This document shows positions 35,083-45,817 of a DNA stretch of 53,728 nucleotides, one piece after another (the stretch's first letter is position 1; every line of letters begins with the position of its first letter). The stretch spans positions 1 to 53,728 of the forward strand of contig CANLVH010000016.1 in the NCBI GenBank assembly GCA_947494545.1. The letters run 5' to 3'. This stretch comes from an uncultured Mesonia sp. (lineage in GTDB: Bacteria > Bacteroidota > Bacteroidia > Flavobacteriales > Flavobacteriaceae). Made by a program: the position numbers and the translations under genes. The notes below the pieces were generated by a model. That model was not told the DNA's origin and made no database searches. It saw only the letters and a list, made by a program, of their open reading frames with translations.

Positions 35083-35523
35083 TTAATGAATCAAAGAAAT
35101 ATTCATTTGCGTATCTTTTTCTAGTCTAAAAACACAATCTGAGTACGAAGGCGGAGAAAACCTTGGTTTAACATTGTTAGAAAACGCGTAAGGTTCTTTA
35201 GGAATGCCAACAAAATTCCTGTTGCATTTATCGTCGTCATTTTCGTCGTGGTATAAAGAAATAGCATAATTTCCCGGGGGCAAATCGTCTATTACCACTA
35301 CTGCTTTTTTATTTTTAACTTCTATACTGTAGTTTTTATAGGCTTGGTCTGCTTCTAAAAACCTTTCGCCGGTATTAAAAACGCCAATCTCTATTTTACC
35401 TTTATCTTCTTTTATGTTATCTATTTGTATTTCTAAAATTGGGTTATCCTCTATAATAGACTGCTTTTCTATAGATGGATTTGCTAAAAAAACAAAAAAC
35501 AAGAAGGCGGATAAATAAAACAT
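35083..35523 (-). CDS. DUF2141 domain exported protein
   Basis: A 146-residue protein with an N-terminal hydrophobic export signal (1-16). The DUF2141 beta-sandwich carries the hallmark LPPGNYAISLYHDENDDDKC followed by FVGIPKEPYAFSNN. The two cysteines may form a disulphide. Function is unknown; members are periplasmic and often adjoin outer-membrane or lipid genes. It is a single-gene unit here, upstream of (and on the same strand as) the repeat-rich gap. Confidence 0.85.
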   Translation of the reverse strand: MFYLSAFLFFVFLANPSIEKQSIIEDNPILEIQIDNIKEDKGKIEIGVFNTGERFLEADQAYKNYSIEVKNKKAVVVIDDLPPGNYAISLYHDENDDDKCNRNFVGIPKEPYAFSNNVKPRFSPPSYSDCVFRLEKDTQMNISLIH

Positions 35524-35693
35524 AATCTAAATTTTTCTGTACTAAAATAAAAAATAAGAAACTATTTTATACTTTATTCAAAAAGATTACCAAAGTTTTA
35601 ACGCGACAACAGAATGTTTATATTTTTATGTATGAAAAAAAGACGCTTAGCGATTGTTACAATTTAAAATAACTTTACGGAACTATTTTCCCT

Positions 35694-35745
35694 AAAAAAA
35701 CCGATAAACAACCAAAGATTTTAGCAATCTTAAGCTGTTTATCGG
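35694..35745 (-). terminator. Terminator of the trimethylamine monooxygenase gene
   Basis: CCGATAAACA (35701-35710) and TGTTTATCGG (35736-35745) form a perfect stem, with an inner AGATT/AATCT hairpin. On the minus strand seven T follow (35700-35694). It begins 26 bp past the tmm stop. Confidence 0.85.
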
Positions 35746-35771
35746 CTCTAGAATTCGGTTTTTTTAAACCT

Positions 35772-37178
<1,407 letters not shown>

Positions 37179-37417
37179 TTATAAAAAAGACGTTAAACTA
37201 TAAATGTATATTTCGTAAGCGTCGGTTAGAAGTGCAGCTTTACGGAATTTTCTCCCACTGCTTTAAACAAATACTTCAGATAAAAGTATGTTTACACCGA
37301 ACGATTCTTTTTTTTATAAGATTTGTACAATTAGAAAATCAAATGTTTTTTAATTATAACCAATCGGTTTATTAAAAGGTTATTTTGTTTTAATTAGCTT
37401 AAAAACATCCATAAGTT

Positions 37418-37942
37418 TTATGATTTTTTAAATTCTAGTTTTTCAAATATTAAAAGAGCATCATTAAGGTATGTAGAATACGCTGATGCTTCTGCGGAAT
37501 AACTAAAACAATAATAATTTCCATTATTTTTAAAATATACTTCTCTCAATCTATATTTTTTTGAGTTTAAATTAAAACTACCATCAGTAACATAAGTATC
37601 TCCAAATTTAGATGGTTTTAATTCCCTTTTTACCTGATGCATTTTCATTAAAGGAATTCTATCTTTAATTTTTCTTTCGGCAATAACCACTAATGGTCTA
37701 TTTTTAATCTTAGACAGCGGTATTTTTTCCAAATCAACTGCAATGCCACTTTGATTAGTAGGTCTAAATTTTACCTTTCTGTGAATATCCAAAAAAGGCT
37801 GCCATGTTTCAGGTAAGACTACATCGTAATCTAAAGAATTAAGTTTGTTTTCTAGAGCAGAGTGTTGCTTCGATTTATCATTATTATAAGTACCACAACT
37901 CGCAGTAAATATTAGTAGTAAGTAAATAACGATTTTCTTCAA
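37418..37942 (-). CDS. Lipoprotein of unknown function
   Basis: A 174-residue lipoprotein with signal peptide and lipobox FTASC (Cys16). The mature part contains LPETWQPFLDIHRKVKFRP and a C-terminal YYCFSYSAEASAYSTYLNDALLIFEKLEF, an arrangement reminiscent of the DcrB/PsbP-like fold (LPxxW start, final helix), though the similarity is loose. There is no catalytic motif. It is a single-gene unit with no clear promoter match. Confidence 0.7.
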   Translation of the reverse strand: MKKIVIYLLLIFTASCGTYNNDKSKQHSALENKLNSLDYDVVLPETWQPFLDIHRKVKFRPTNQSGIAVDLEKIPLSKIKNRPLVVIAERKIKDRIPLMKMHQVKRELKPSKFGDTYVTDGSFNLNSKKYRLREVYFKNNGNYYCFSYSAEASAYSTYLNDALLIFEKLEFKKS

Positions 37943-38134
37943 AATGTTTTTATTTAATTTTCACTTGCAATTTTTCCCCTCAAATCTGCTTACAGTAAGC
38001 ATTATTGGGGTATTATAACACATTTTCTAAAGAAAAGCAAGTTTTATAAGCTAAAAAAGCTTTTGTTTTTGCAGAATTAATAAAAATCGACCTTTCAAAA
38101 GCTATTTTTAAAAAAATAAACATTTTTAAGCCTA

Positions 38135-38797
38135 TTATTTTGATTTTTCTCTATTGAAGGTAGCAAACTGTAATTTTTTAATTTCCTCTAGAAGCTCTCC
38201 TTCAAACGGACCAACTATTTGAACATTTTTTATAATATCTCTTGACGGAATAAAATTTATTGGCGCTTCCGGCATATTGGCTTCTTTTTGCCAGGCAGAT
38301 AATTGCTTTGCCGAACTTAGAAACACAAGTCTGTGGATCTCAGAAAAGCCGTGCGCGCCAGAACACATCGGACAGTGTTCTCCTGTGGTGTACATTGTAG
38401 CCTTGCGGCGTTCTTCTCTTGTTAGATTATCTAAGGCCCATTGCGCCAATTCTATCTCGGGATGCGCCATTGCTGTTTTTTCGTTTACCCGATTTCTGGC
38501 TGTAGCCAATATATTATTGTTTTCGTCTACCAAAATAGAGCCAAAAGGATCATCGCCTGCCTTGTATGCTTCTCTGGCTAATTCTATACATTTTTCTAAA
38601 AACTTTTTATCGGTCTCGTTTAGCTCTTTTTGTGCATTATTCAATTTTAATTCTGTATTGTTTTTTGTTGCATTTGTTTGAACTGTTTCACTCTTTTCAC
38701 TTCCGCCGAAAGGCTTAACAGCTTTAGTAGCATTATTTTGCGCATTAGTAAAAAAACCAATAGCGCTTAAAACTAAAAATAATACAAACTTTCTCAT
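38135..38797 (-). CDS. Exported nucleoside/guanine deaminase-family protein
   Basis: A 220-residue cytidine-deaminase-fold enzyme. The zinc and catalytic motifs are intact: HPE at 112-114 (zinc His112, proton-shuttle Glu114) and HCPMC with Cys142 and Cys145. The fold resembles guanine or tRNA-adenosine deaminases (DDPFGSILVDENN, TGEHCPMCSGAHG). Unlike typical members it begins with a Sec signal peptide (MRKFVLFLVLSAIGFFTNAQ) and an Asn/Thr/Lys linker to residue 60, so it should act outside the cytoplasm. Possible roles are salvage of extracellular nucleobases or an antagonistic activity. The signal peptide is the odd feature. Confidence 0.82.
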   Translation of the reverse strand: MRKFVLFLVLSAIGFFTNAQNNATKAVKPFGGSEKSETVQTNATKNNTELKLNNAQKELNETDKKFLEKCIELAREAYKAGDDPFGSILVDENNNILATARNRVNEKTAMAHPEIELAQWALDNLTREERRKATMYTTGEHCPMCSGAHGFSEIHRLVFLSSAKQLSAWQKEANMPEAPINFIPSRDIIKNVQIVGPFEGELLEEIKKLQFATFNREKSK

Positions 38798-38978
38798 TCT
38801 TTTTATTTTTGCCTTAAACTAAACATTTTAAACCTTTAATAAAAAGAATGCCTCTTAAAGCTTAGCTAAAATTTAAAGGTTTGCGCAAGTAATTAAGCTT
38901 TAAAAATAAAGTGACATTTGAGAAAAAAATTTAGAGCGGTATAATTTGGGAATGGCGTGGAATAAAAAACAGTCATTT

Positions 38979-39275
38979 CTATTCTTTTTCATATAAGCGC
39001 AACTTGTTTTTTAAGGTTTTTACTTCTTCCCGTAGTTCTATTTCTTTTTTTAGTAGGTTAAAAACTATGTCTATGCCTTCTGTATTGAGGTTTAAATCGT
39101 AATGCAAGCGTATCATTTTTTCAAAATCTGCTAAGTAATCTTGGTGCAAATATGGGCGTTCTTCTAGAACTACTACTTGCAATAAACCCTTGTGCTGCAG
39201 CTCTTCTACAAAAGAAAATTCTATTTTATAATGTACACAGAGCGTTTCTATTTGTATGAGTTTCTCTTTATTCAT
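38979..39275 (-). CDS. cbpM: Chaperone modulator CbpM
   Basis: A 98-residue MerR-like protein that modulates the DnaJ-type co-chaperone CbpA. I start it at ATG 39275 ([13 protein letters not shown]), which overlaps the end of cbpA by 8 bp. The open frame extends 16 codons further into cbpA, but that part is out of family. The helix-turn-helix-like first half and C-terminal coiled coil ([19 protein letters not shown]) fit the family. Coupling to cbpA secures the call. Confidence 0.88.
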   Translation of the reverse strand: MNKEKLIQIETLCVHYKIEFSFVEELQHKGLLQVVVLEERPYLHQDYLADFEKMIRLHYDLNLNTEGIDIVFNLLKKEIELREEVKTLKNKLRLYEKE

Positions 39276-40182
39276 TATTTCTAATTTTTTGCAGTTTTTT
39301 AAATAAATCCTTCTCTTTTTCACTCAAATTAGTAGGCAGCTTAATTTGATAGGTAAGAAATAAATCGCCTAGATTATTTTGATTTTTATAGACAGGAAAA
39401 CCTTTTCCTTTTAACCGAACTTTGGTACCGTTTTCTGTTTCCGGAGCAACGTTTAATTTTACTTTTCCGTCTAGCGTGTCTACCGTTATTTTACCGCCCA
39501 AAATTGCGGTATATAAATCAAGCTCAACTTCTTTGTAAAGATTTTGCCCGTCTCTTTTAAAAGAAGTGTTGTTTACTACATTAAATTTTATATACAAATC
39601 GCCGTTGGGACCGCCGTGCAAGCCCTCACCACCTTTGCCTTTAATTTTTATAACTTGCTCATTTTCTACCCCGGCAGGAATAGTCAATCTTATTTTTTTA
39701 CCATTTACAGTTAATATTTGCTGTTGTGGTTTGTAGACATCTGTTAAATTTAGTTGTAGTTCTGCATTAAAATCTTGTCCTTTAAAACCGGCTCCGGTAC
39801 TTCTGCCCGATGCTCTGCCCCCCCCACCAAACATAGAAGAAAAAAAGTCTGAAAAATCATCGTCTGTAAAACTGCTCCCGCTGCCGGCGTGTGTATAACT
39901 GCGTTGCGAACGTTGCTGTTGACGTTGTTGCTGCTGGGCTTTTTCAAATTCTTCGCCGTGTTTCCAATCTTTACCGTATTTATCGTATTTTTTACGGTTT
40001 TCTTTATTGGCCAGAACTTCGTGCGCTTCGTTTATTTCTTTAAATTTTCGTTCTGCTTCTTTATTATCCGGATTTAGATCCGGATGGTATTTTCTGGCCA
40101 GTTTACGGTAGGCGTTTTTTATTTCTTTTTCGGAAGCATTTTTGCTTACTCCCAATATTTTATAATAATCTACAAAATCCAT
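39268..40182 (-). CDS. cbpA: DnaJ-type co-chaperone CbpA
   Basis: A 304-residue J-domain protein: J domain (1-70) with HPD in [10 protein letters not shown], a Gln/Arg and Gly/Ser/Phe-rich linker (about 80-130), and the DnaJ C-terminal peptide-binding domains. It lacks the zinc-finger region, which separates CbpA from DnaJ. It stimulates DnaK ATPase activity. cbpM overlaps its 3' end, so the two form an operon. A well-matched promoter lies 43 bp upstream. Confidence 0.93.
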   Translation of the reverse strand: MDFVDYYKILGVSKNASEKEIKNAYRKLARKYHPDLNPDNKEAERKFKEINEAHEVLANKENRKKYDKYGKDWKHGEEFEKAQQQQRQQQRSQRSYTHAGSGSSFTDDDFSDFFSSMFGGGGRASGRSTGAGFKGQDFNAELQLNLTDVYKPQQQILTVNGKKIRLTIPAGVENEQVIKIKGKGGEGLHGGPNGDLYIKFNVVNNTSFKRDGQNLYKEVELDLYTAILGGKITVDTLDGKVKLNVAPETENGTKVRLKGKGFPVYKNQNNLGDLFLTYQIKLPTNLSEKEKDLFKKLQKIRNNE

Positions 40183-40224
40183 TTAAAAAACTATTTTGGT
40201 TAGCTTTTACCACTTCGGTTTACC

Positions 40225-40257
40225 CAAAAATAAGGAAAAGAATTTACATTTAACCAA
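40225..40257 (-). promoter_or_regulatory. Promoter of cbpA-cbpM
   Basis: On the minus strand TTG (40257-40255) and TATTTTTG (40232-40225) are 22 bp apart, matching the Bacteroidota promoter pattern. Confidence 0.55.
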
Positions 40258-40545
40258 TAAAAATTTACAACAGCTTAATCACTAAAGGCATAATAAATAA
40301 CGAATTCTCGCTAAAAATTAAAGCATTACTTTAGGGATGATGTTTCGAACTTTACTGCTATCACTCTACCTTAATTGATATTTAAATTAAAAGTTTTCCT
40401 ATAAAAAAATGAATGGTAATTTTCAAATAATATGGCCACTTAAAGAACTTATAAGTGTTTAGTTTAAATGTAAGCAAGAGATACTTCTATTTTTAATTAA
40501 GCTTTCAACTTACGCTAAATCTTGTTTGCTTGATGATAAAAGATT

Positions 40546-40586
40546 TTATAAAAGGAGGCATTTTAGTTAAACCTAAGTACGCCTCC
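40546..40586 (-). terminator. Terminator after the type IX cargo gene
   Basis: GGAGGC (40554-40559) and GCCTCC (40581-40586) form a stem with extra inner pairing. TTTTAT follows on the minus strand. It lies within the 547-bp gap before cbpA; apart from the cbpA promoter I see nothing else in that gap. Confidence 0.5.
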
Positions 40587-40729
40587 CCTGTTTTTAAAAC
40601 TAGTAAAACTTAAGTTTTCGGAAAAATAAATGGATATACAAATTGGTGAGAATTATATATTCTGTTGAAGGCTACATCTATACCAGAAAACTATTTAATT
40701 AACTAATACTATTATTAAAAATCAAAAGT

Positions 40730-41527
40730 TTACTTCTTTACAACTTTGTGAGAATAAACTTCTTTGTCTGTATAGAAGTTGACGATATAAATACCGCTTT
40801 GCAATTTTTCTATATTCGCTTTTCTGTCGAATACTTCTTTTATCATTTTACCTTGCAAATTAAAAATGCGTATTCTTTCTACATTCTCCACACCTGCTAT
40901 ATGAATTATTTCTGTGGTAGGGTTCGGATAAACTTTTACAATATTTTGCTTAAAATCCGCGACTCCTAAAGTTGCTTCTTCAATTTTAATCTCATCCATA
41001 CTAATGTAAAAGATATTGGTAGAATTATAATGTCTAAATACCAGTTTAATATCTTGACCGGCAAAGGACGAAATATCAATATTTACGGTTTTAGGTGGAT
41101 TATAATAGGCTGCATCTAAGGTTTCTTCGAATACAGGGTTTTCTGTTCCTAAAAAATTAGCATCTGCAGGTATAACATAAACAGCATAATGTTCTTGAAA
41201 AAGTTCTTCATCTTCGTAAGCAGCAACTTTAAAACTTAAGCTTAGATCTGTACTCGCTGGTAATGAAATATCTGGACTCGTTAGTGTATTGTCGGGTGTA
41301 AAAACATCATAAAACCACGAGAATGACCAGACGAAACCACCTTGGAAAGACTCAACCTCTTGAAATTCTGCATCGGCAAATTCCCACAGTTCCCCATCAC
41401 CGTCCAAATCTGCTAAAGTCCAAGTAGACCAAGTATTTTCATTATCAAAATTTTCTTCAAAAATAATTTGGGCTTTTCCACTAAAGCTAATAAGTAAGAT
41501 TGCAGTAATTAGTAAAATTCTAAACAT
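40730..41527 (-). CDS. Type IX secretion cargo with choice-of-anchor J-like domain
   Basis: A 265-residue exported protein. The signal peptide ends near GKAQ (19). A jelly-roll domain opens with IIFEENFDNENTWSTWTLADLDGDGELWEF and includes FVWSFSWF and LVFRHYNSTNIFYISMDEIKIEE, the usual layout of choice-of-anchor J or carbohydrate-binding modules. The last 70 residues are a type A sorting domain: VKVYPNPTTEIIHI, IFNLQGKMIKEV, LQSGIYIVNF and a KVVKK end. It should cross the outer membrane by the type IX system and may be surface bound. No hydrolase domain is attached. Confidence 0.88.
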   Translation of the reverse strand: MFRILLITAILLISFSGKAQIIFEENFDNENTWSTWTLADLDGDGELWEFADAEFQEVESFQGGFVWSFSWFYDVFTPDNTLTSPDISLPASTDLSLSFKVAAYEDEELFQEHYAVYVIPADANFLGTENPVFEETLDAAYYNPPKTVNIDISSFAGQDIKLVFRHYNSTNIFYISMDEIKIEEATLGVADFKQNIVKVYPNPTTEIIHIAGVENVERIRIFNLQGKMIKEVFDRKANIEKLQSGIYIVNFYTDKEVYSHKVVKK

Positions 41528-41758
41528 AATTTAATTTATTATTAAAAATGAAACTTCTATTTTGTTTAATCACAAAAAAACTAAAACTAAAGAACTATTC
41601 CTAGATATTCAACTTTGGTTTGAATAGTTTTGCTATAATCTCTTTGATTATAATTTATCAACTATTATATAACGCTAAAGAACGCAACTATTCCAAACCC
41701 AAACAGATACAATAAAACTATTAAGAGATAAGATAGGTGATTCACATTGTAATATGCC

Positions 41759-42340
41759 TTAATAGCCAGATTCTATATTTATTTGATATTTGGTTAACAA
41801 TCCGCTAAGGCTGTCTAAACTAAATTTTGCTCCTTTAAGTTGATTTATTTCAGGATTTATAGTAAAGTTATACGATGTTCTAAAATCTGCTTTTTGCAAA
41901 TTGGTTTGTTTAAAAATAGCGTTTTGTAAATTACATTCGCTAAAAATTGCTTGGTTTAAGTCGCTTTCCGTAAAGTCTACTTCTTGTAGATTTGTTTGGT
42001 TAAAATGCGTTTTATTGAGTTTGCAATTATAAAAAGAGCTATGATTAAGTTGGCAATTGATGACTTTTATAGAAAAACCAAAATCGTTGTGCTTTTCAAA
42101 ATTAAGGCCTAGCATTTTACAGTCTTTAAACAATACTTCTTGAAAACTGGTTTGGTTAAGGTTAGCATTACTTAAATTACAAGCATCAAATTGGCAATCT
42201 ATAAAGTTTATCTGCGATAAGTTGGCATTAGAAAAGTTGCAATTTATAAAGTTGCAATTTTCATAATCTGCTTTTTTGGGATTGTTTTCCGTAAAGTCTT
42301 CCTTTTCAAAAGTTTGGTCTTCTATATAGTTGTTTTGCAT
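41759..42340 (-). CDS. Pentapeptide-repeat protein
   Basis: A 193-residue protein built of A(D/N)LxX-type five-residue repeats from about residue 28 to 160 (FSNANLSQINFIDCQF, NLSNANLNQTSF, NLQEVDFTESDL). They fold as a right-handed four-sided beta helix. There is no signal peptide. Members include DNA-gyrase protecting proteins of the Qnr/MfpA group, but without a recognisable Qnr core the role stays open. It has two decamers, both encoding D-F-T-E, within about 330 bp. Confidence 0.85.
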   Translation of the reverse strand: MQNNYIEDQTFEKEDFTENNPKKADYENCNFINCNFSNANLSQINFIDCQFDACNLSNANLNQTSFQEVLFKDCKMLGLNFEKHNDFGFSIKVINCQLNHSSFYNCKLNKTHFNQTNLQEVDFTESDLNQAIFSECNLQNAIFKQTNLQKADFRTSYNFTINPEINQLKGAKFSLDSLSGLLTKYQINIESGY

Positions 42341-42380
42341 TGCTTTAGTTTGTAAAAAAAGCTTTTCTTAAACCCTTATT

Positions 42381-43877
42381 TTATTCAAAATCTACTATTA
42401 TAGTACCGCCAAATCTACCGTCTTTATAAAGTGCAATTGGCGTTGGGTGCGGAGAGGGTAGGTTAACGTATCCGGGAAACATAGCCTTATTGTAATATAA
42501 TAAAAGACTTAATTCTGTACCTTCTGCATTTACATCTACGTGCGAATCGTTATATTGGTAAATGGTATAATTGTGTGCTGCTATTCGCACTCCCGGAAAC
42601 AAATTTGTACCAGTAATAATTAATGTATCATTATAATAATAACTAGTTTGATTATAACTCGTTATTGTTGGTGCATTTTCTGCCAAAATATCTATTTCAT
42701 ATTGCGATTCTGCTTCAATTTGCCCATCTACTTCATATTTTAATACATAATCTGTTGCTGTGATAATATTAGCTGGAAATTCAATCTGATATTCATTACG
42801 CAAATAGCCATCATCAGTAGTAAAAGAATCATTTAGCGTAAAGTCAAGTTCGTAAGAATTAGTATCATTTTCTAAAAGCATTCTTGTGTTAGGAAGCGAA
42901 AAATCCATATTAGAAGTATATAAAAATGGATTGGCGGTGCTATAATATTTTGTTTCAATTTGACCGTTTTGGCCAGTACCGGTAAGATTATAAAAAGCAG
43001 TACGTTTTAGTTTAATAGTATAAACATTAGAGGTATTATTTGCGGCAGTTACGGTATATTCTACATCTTCATTTAATAAAAAGTTTTGCAGATTACTGGG
43101 ATCTGGAGAAATACTTGCCCCGGGAGAAACTTCTATATTGGCAGCGTTATTATTAGGCCTTTTATCTGTTTCAACAAGAATGGTCAAGGTTTCGTGATCT
43201 ATAATGCCTTCTAATGTACCGCCATCCATAAGAATTTCAAAACTTAAAATCTTTTTTTCATCAGATAAAGGCGTATTGTTGGTAATTACGGTATAGGTTA
43301 CTTGTTCTCCATTTTCTGCTATTAAGGTATAATTTACGTTTTCGCTAAAATCTTGTGGTGTAGAAGGATCTGGAGTGATAACTGCAGTACTAGAATATTC
43401 TATTTCCGGCACTATGATGCTGCTGCCCAACTCTAAACCGGTTGTTTCTAATGTAATAGTTTTACTGGTTTCATCTATTATTCCCTCAAACGTAGTCTCA
43501 TCTGGCGTAATGCTAAAAAATGTTATCTGATTATCAGAATTAGTTACCAAAACAGTATAAACTGTTTTTTCTCCATTTTCTGCCGTTACTGTATACTCTA
43601 TGTCTTGTTCTTGGTTAAAATTTTGTGGAGTGGTTAACGAAGGTGTAATTGTGGCGTTGTCAGATATTTTAATTTCTGGCGTAAGAGAATTAGGCAATTC
43701 TACACTGTTAGTAGTAATGTTAATGGTTTTTGTAGATTGATTAATAGCACCGGTAAACTCTTGTTTATCTATTACTATATTATACGATAAAATTTTGCTT
43801 TCTGCGCTTAAAGTATCATCTTCTGAACAGCCGATGAAAAAAATGCTTGCTAATAAAATAAGATAAATTTTATTCAT
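42381..43877 (-). CDS. Lipoprotein with three DUF5018-like repeats and an IPT/TIG-like end
   Basis: A 498-residue lipoprotein (lipobox FFIGCS, Cys17, followed by EDD, a likely surface-export signal). Three homologous beta-sandwich repeats of about 85-90 residues each (from about 25, 115 and 205) share the pattern ITPxPSxPQxF..xxxYTVxAENGExxxYTV. The C-terminal part (APTITSYNQTSYYYNDTLIITGTNLFPG) looks like an IPT/TIG domain. The design is that of a cell-surface binding protein. The ligand is unknown and no SusC/D pair is next to it. A TATATTTG box lies 44 bp upstream. Confidence 0.8.
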   Translation of the reverse strand: MNKIYLILLASIFFIGCSEDDTLSAESKILSYNIVIDKQEFTGAINQSTKTINITTNSVELPNSLTPEIKISDNATITPSLTTPQNFNQEQDIEYTVTAENGEKTVYTVLVTNSDNQITFFSITPDETTFEGIIDETSKTITLETTGLELGSSIIVPEIEYSSTAVITPDPSTPQDFSENVNYTLIAENGEQVTYTVITNNTPLSDEKKILSFEILMDGGTLEGIIDHETLTILVETDKRPNNNAANIEVSPGASISPDPSNLQNFLLNEDVEYTVTAANNTSNVYTIKLKRTAFYNLTGTGQNGQIETKYYSTANPFLYTSNMDFSLPNTRMLLENDTNSYELDFTLNDSFTTDDGYLRNEYQIEFPANIITATDYVLKYEVDGQIEAESQYEIDILAENAPTITSYNQTSYYYNDTLIITGTNLFPGVRIAAHNYTIYQYNDSHVDVNAEGTELSLLLYYNKAMFPGYVNLPSPHPTPIALYKDGRFGGTIIVDFE

Positions 43878-43920
43878 TTTAATCTTTATTTAAAGTCAAT
43901 TGGTTAGAGTAATTAAAAGT

Positions 43921-43928
43921 CAAATATA
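43921..43928 (-). promoter_or_regulatory. Candidate -7 box of the DUF5018-like lipoprotein gene
   Basis: TATATTTG on the minus strand matches TAnnTTTG at a sensible distance from the ATG at 43877. No -33 box is evident. Confidence 0.4.
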
Positions 43929-44065
43929 AATAAAACTAATGCTATTTAACTTTTAGTAAATATTTTTTCTTTCCTTTTTTAGTAAAAAACTTAGTTATTA
44001 TAAACCTCAATTTTTCTTTAAAAAAAATACGCTATTATAAAGTTTGATAGAACTAAACTCTTTAA

Positions 44066-44499
44066 TTATCGCAGTCCAAAAAACTTTGTTACGTAAAGAG
44101 TGAGTAAAAAACAAAAGACTAGAATACTTAAATTGCATACTGCTCTAACTATCCATACTTGGGCAGAAAAGTTATGTTTGAAATATTTTGTGAGTAAAAC
44201 AGCTATTGCCAAAAGAGCAAACCAAATGGTAAAAAACCAAGAAACTTTACCGCCCACGGCAAAACTAACCGCATCGTGTATTAATCCGCAAAAGATAAAA
44301 GTTAATAATAATGCAGCAGCAACCGGAAAATATCTTTTAAGCGGTTTAAAAATAAATTTGCCTAAGTAATAACCAAAAATTGGATTCCAATAGTAGAGAA
44401 ATTTTTAGCTCCTAAAGAACGGTAGAGATTATTTTGTAAAGATTTAGAGTTTCCTAAAGGTACGCCATTTCTTTTGTGTATATACTCTTTTAATGTCAT
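44066..44499 (-). pseudogene. Frameshifted wax-synthase/MBOAT-like acyltransferase
   Basis: The first 36 codons from ATG 44499 read MTLKEYIHKRNGVPLGNSKS and on to AKNFST. Near 44390-44400 the reading shifts to another frame. That frame continues YYWNPIFGYYLGKFIFKPLKR, then FCGLIHDAVSF with the conserved membrane-acyltransferase histidine, and ends at 44066 after three more hydrophobic segments. Together they make about 144 residues of a short membrane acyltransferase-like family of Bacteroidota. A small deletion in the FSTFWxYWNP region would explain the break. It is either genuine decay or a sequencing error; nearby genes are also broken. Confidence 0.7.
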
Positions 44500-44543
44500 T
44501 GCTCCTTTTGCATATTGGTTAGCTATTAATATTTTAAGAAGCT

Positions 44544-45131
44544 TTAATTAAAATAATAACCAAGACTTAGTTGCAAGACAGAGTTGGTGGCATCTACTTC
44601 TACGCTTTCTACTGAACTGCTTTCAATATGAACCAAGGTTTGTAAGCCTTGATACATATTAAGTTCTATAAAGATGTTTTTAAAATCATAACCAACGCCT
44701 AAATTCAAGCCATAATCTATACTGCTTTCTAAATCGCCAAAATTAATATCGCCTTTTTTCGTATCTAAGAGAAAGCCAACTTGTGGCCCGGCAATTATAT
44801 AAGGTTTAGAAAAAAACTTGACGTTTAACGGGATGTTTAAATAGGTTAATTTATAATCTATAGAGCTGGCATCTATGTAGGTTTTATTGGTTTCTTCTCT
44901 ATCGCCTTGAAAAGATAAAGTTAATTTAGGTCGGAAAGCTATTTTTTCATTTAGTTCCATTTCATACAATCCGCCAAGATGAAAACCTAAAGCGCTTTCT
45001 ACACCAATTTTTTCCAAAAAGCCATCGCTTAAGGTTGAATTGCTGGCACCGGCAAAAACGCCAATTCTGTTTTGAGAAAGTGCGATAAATGGTAATAGTG
45101 TGATTAAAGTAAGTGTAAAAAGTTTCTTCAT
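44544..45131 (-). CDS. Outer-membrane beta-barrel protein (PorT-like)
   Basis: A 195-residue exported protein with a signal peptide (cleavage near LSQN) and alternating beta strands of a small eight-stranded barrel: IGVFAGASNSTLSDG, LGFHLGGLYEMEL, RPKLTLSFQG, NIPLNVKFFSKPYIIAGPQVGFLLD, YGLNLGVGYDF. It ends with LQLSLGYYFN (near-terminal aromatic). It fits the outer-membrane beta-barrel domain family common in Bacteroidota. Function is unknown. It lies between two broken genes. Confidence 0.85.
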   Translation of the reverse strand: MKKLFTLTLITLLPFIALSQNRIGVFAGASNSTLSDGFLEKIGVESALGFHLGGLYEMELNEKIAFRPKLTLSFQGDREETNKTYIDASSIDYKLTYLNIPLNVKFFSKPYIIAGPQVGFLLDTKKGDINFGDLESSIDYGLNLGVGYDFKNIFIELNMYQGLQTLVHIESSSVESVEVDATNSVLQLSLGYYFN

Positions 45132-45215
45132 GTTAGGTTGGTTAAAGTTGGAGTTTTTTAGTGTTTTGGTAAAAGTAGAAAAATAATTAGCTATGTAAAG
45201 TATTGCAACACATAT

Positions 45216-45668
45216 TTAATCCAGTATTTTAAATGAACCGATTTTATTATCGTTATCAACTTCAATATTTGCTATTGCTTTATCTTTATAGTATAAAGTA
45301 GAGTTGGTTAAATCTTTTTTAACATCTGCGAAAAGTAATATTTTTTCTTGGTCTACGAAATTTGACTATTGCCCCTTTAGTTGAATATACCCACATACTA
45401 GCTTTATGAATCAAATAATAATCATCGATTTTTGATTTTAATTCGAAATCATCTAAATCCAGGTCATCATTTTTTTTGTTTTTGGAATTAATAAAACTTT
45501 AAATCCAACAAATTTTTTCTTCGGAAGAGTAAAAGCTGTTCCTATAGAGTTTTTATTAAAGGCTTCAATTATTTCCATTTCATATTCACCTAAATCAATT
45601 TTTTGTGCAAAACTTGCGTTTGAAAATAATATTTAAATTAACGCAATAAAAAAGATATTTTTAGTCAT
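45216..45668 (-). pseudogene. Decayed exported-protein gene
   Basis: From ATG 45668 the frame reads a signal peptide, MTKNIFFIALI, then a TAA stop, then ILFSNASFAQKIDLGEYEME in the same frame. A frameshift in a run of A near NDDLDL and a second one near 45350 are needed to reach FVDQEKILLFADVKKDL and the final KIGSFKILD stop at 45216. So there is one nonsense codon and two frameshifts in about 150 codons. It was once a small secreted protein; family unknown. Three separate lesions argue for real decay rather than a read error. Confidence 0.7.
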
Positions 45669-45817
45669 AGATTAGTTTCTATGTAGTTAGTAGATTAAAA
45701 GTTTTAGTTTTAAATACTTGCAATTTTTCTAGGTCCGCCAAATATAGTAGATAAAATATAGGCAACCCTATCCTTAAAAATTGCTATAATGGCGAAAAAA
45801 GTTTTTTCATCACAAGG

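Noticed and set aside
38277..38681. 134-codon plus-strand frame opposite the deaminase
   Set aside because: The minus frame has a signal peptide and a complete zinc site; the plus frame has neither motif nor start context.
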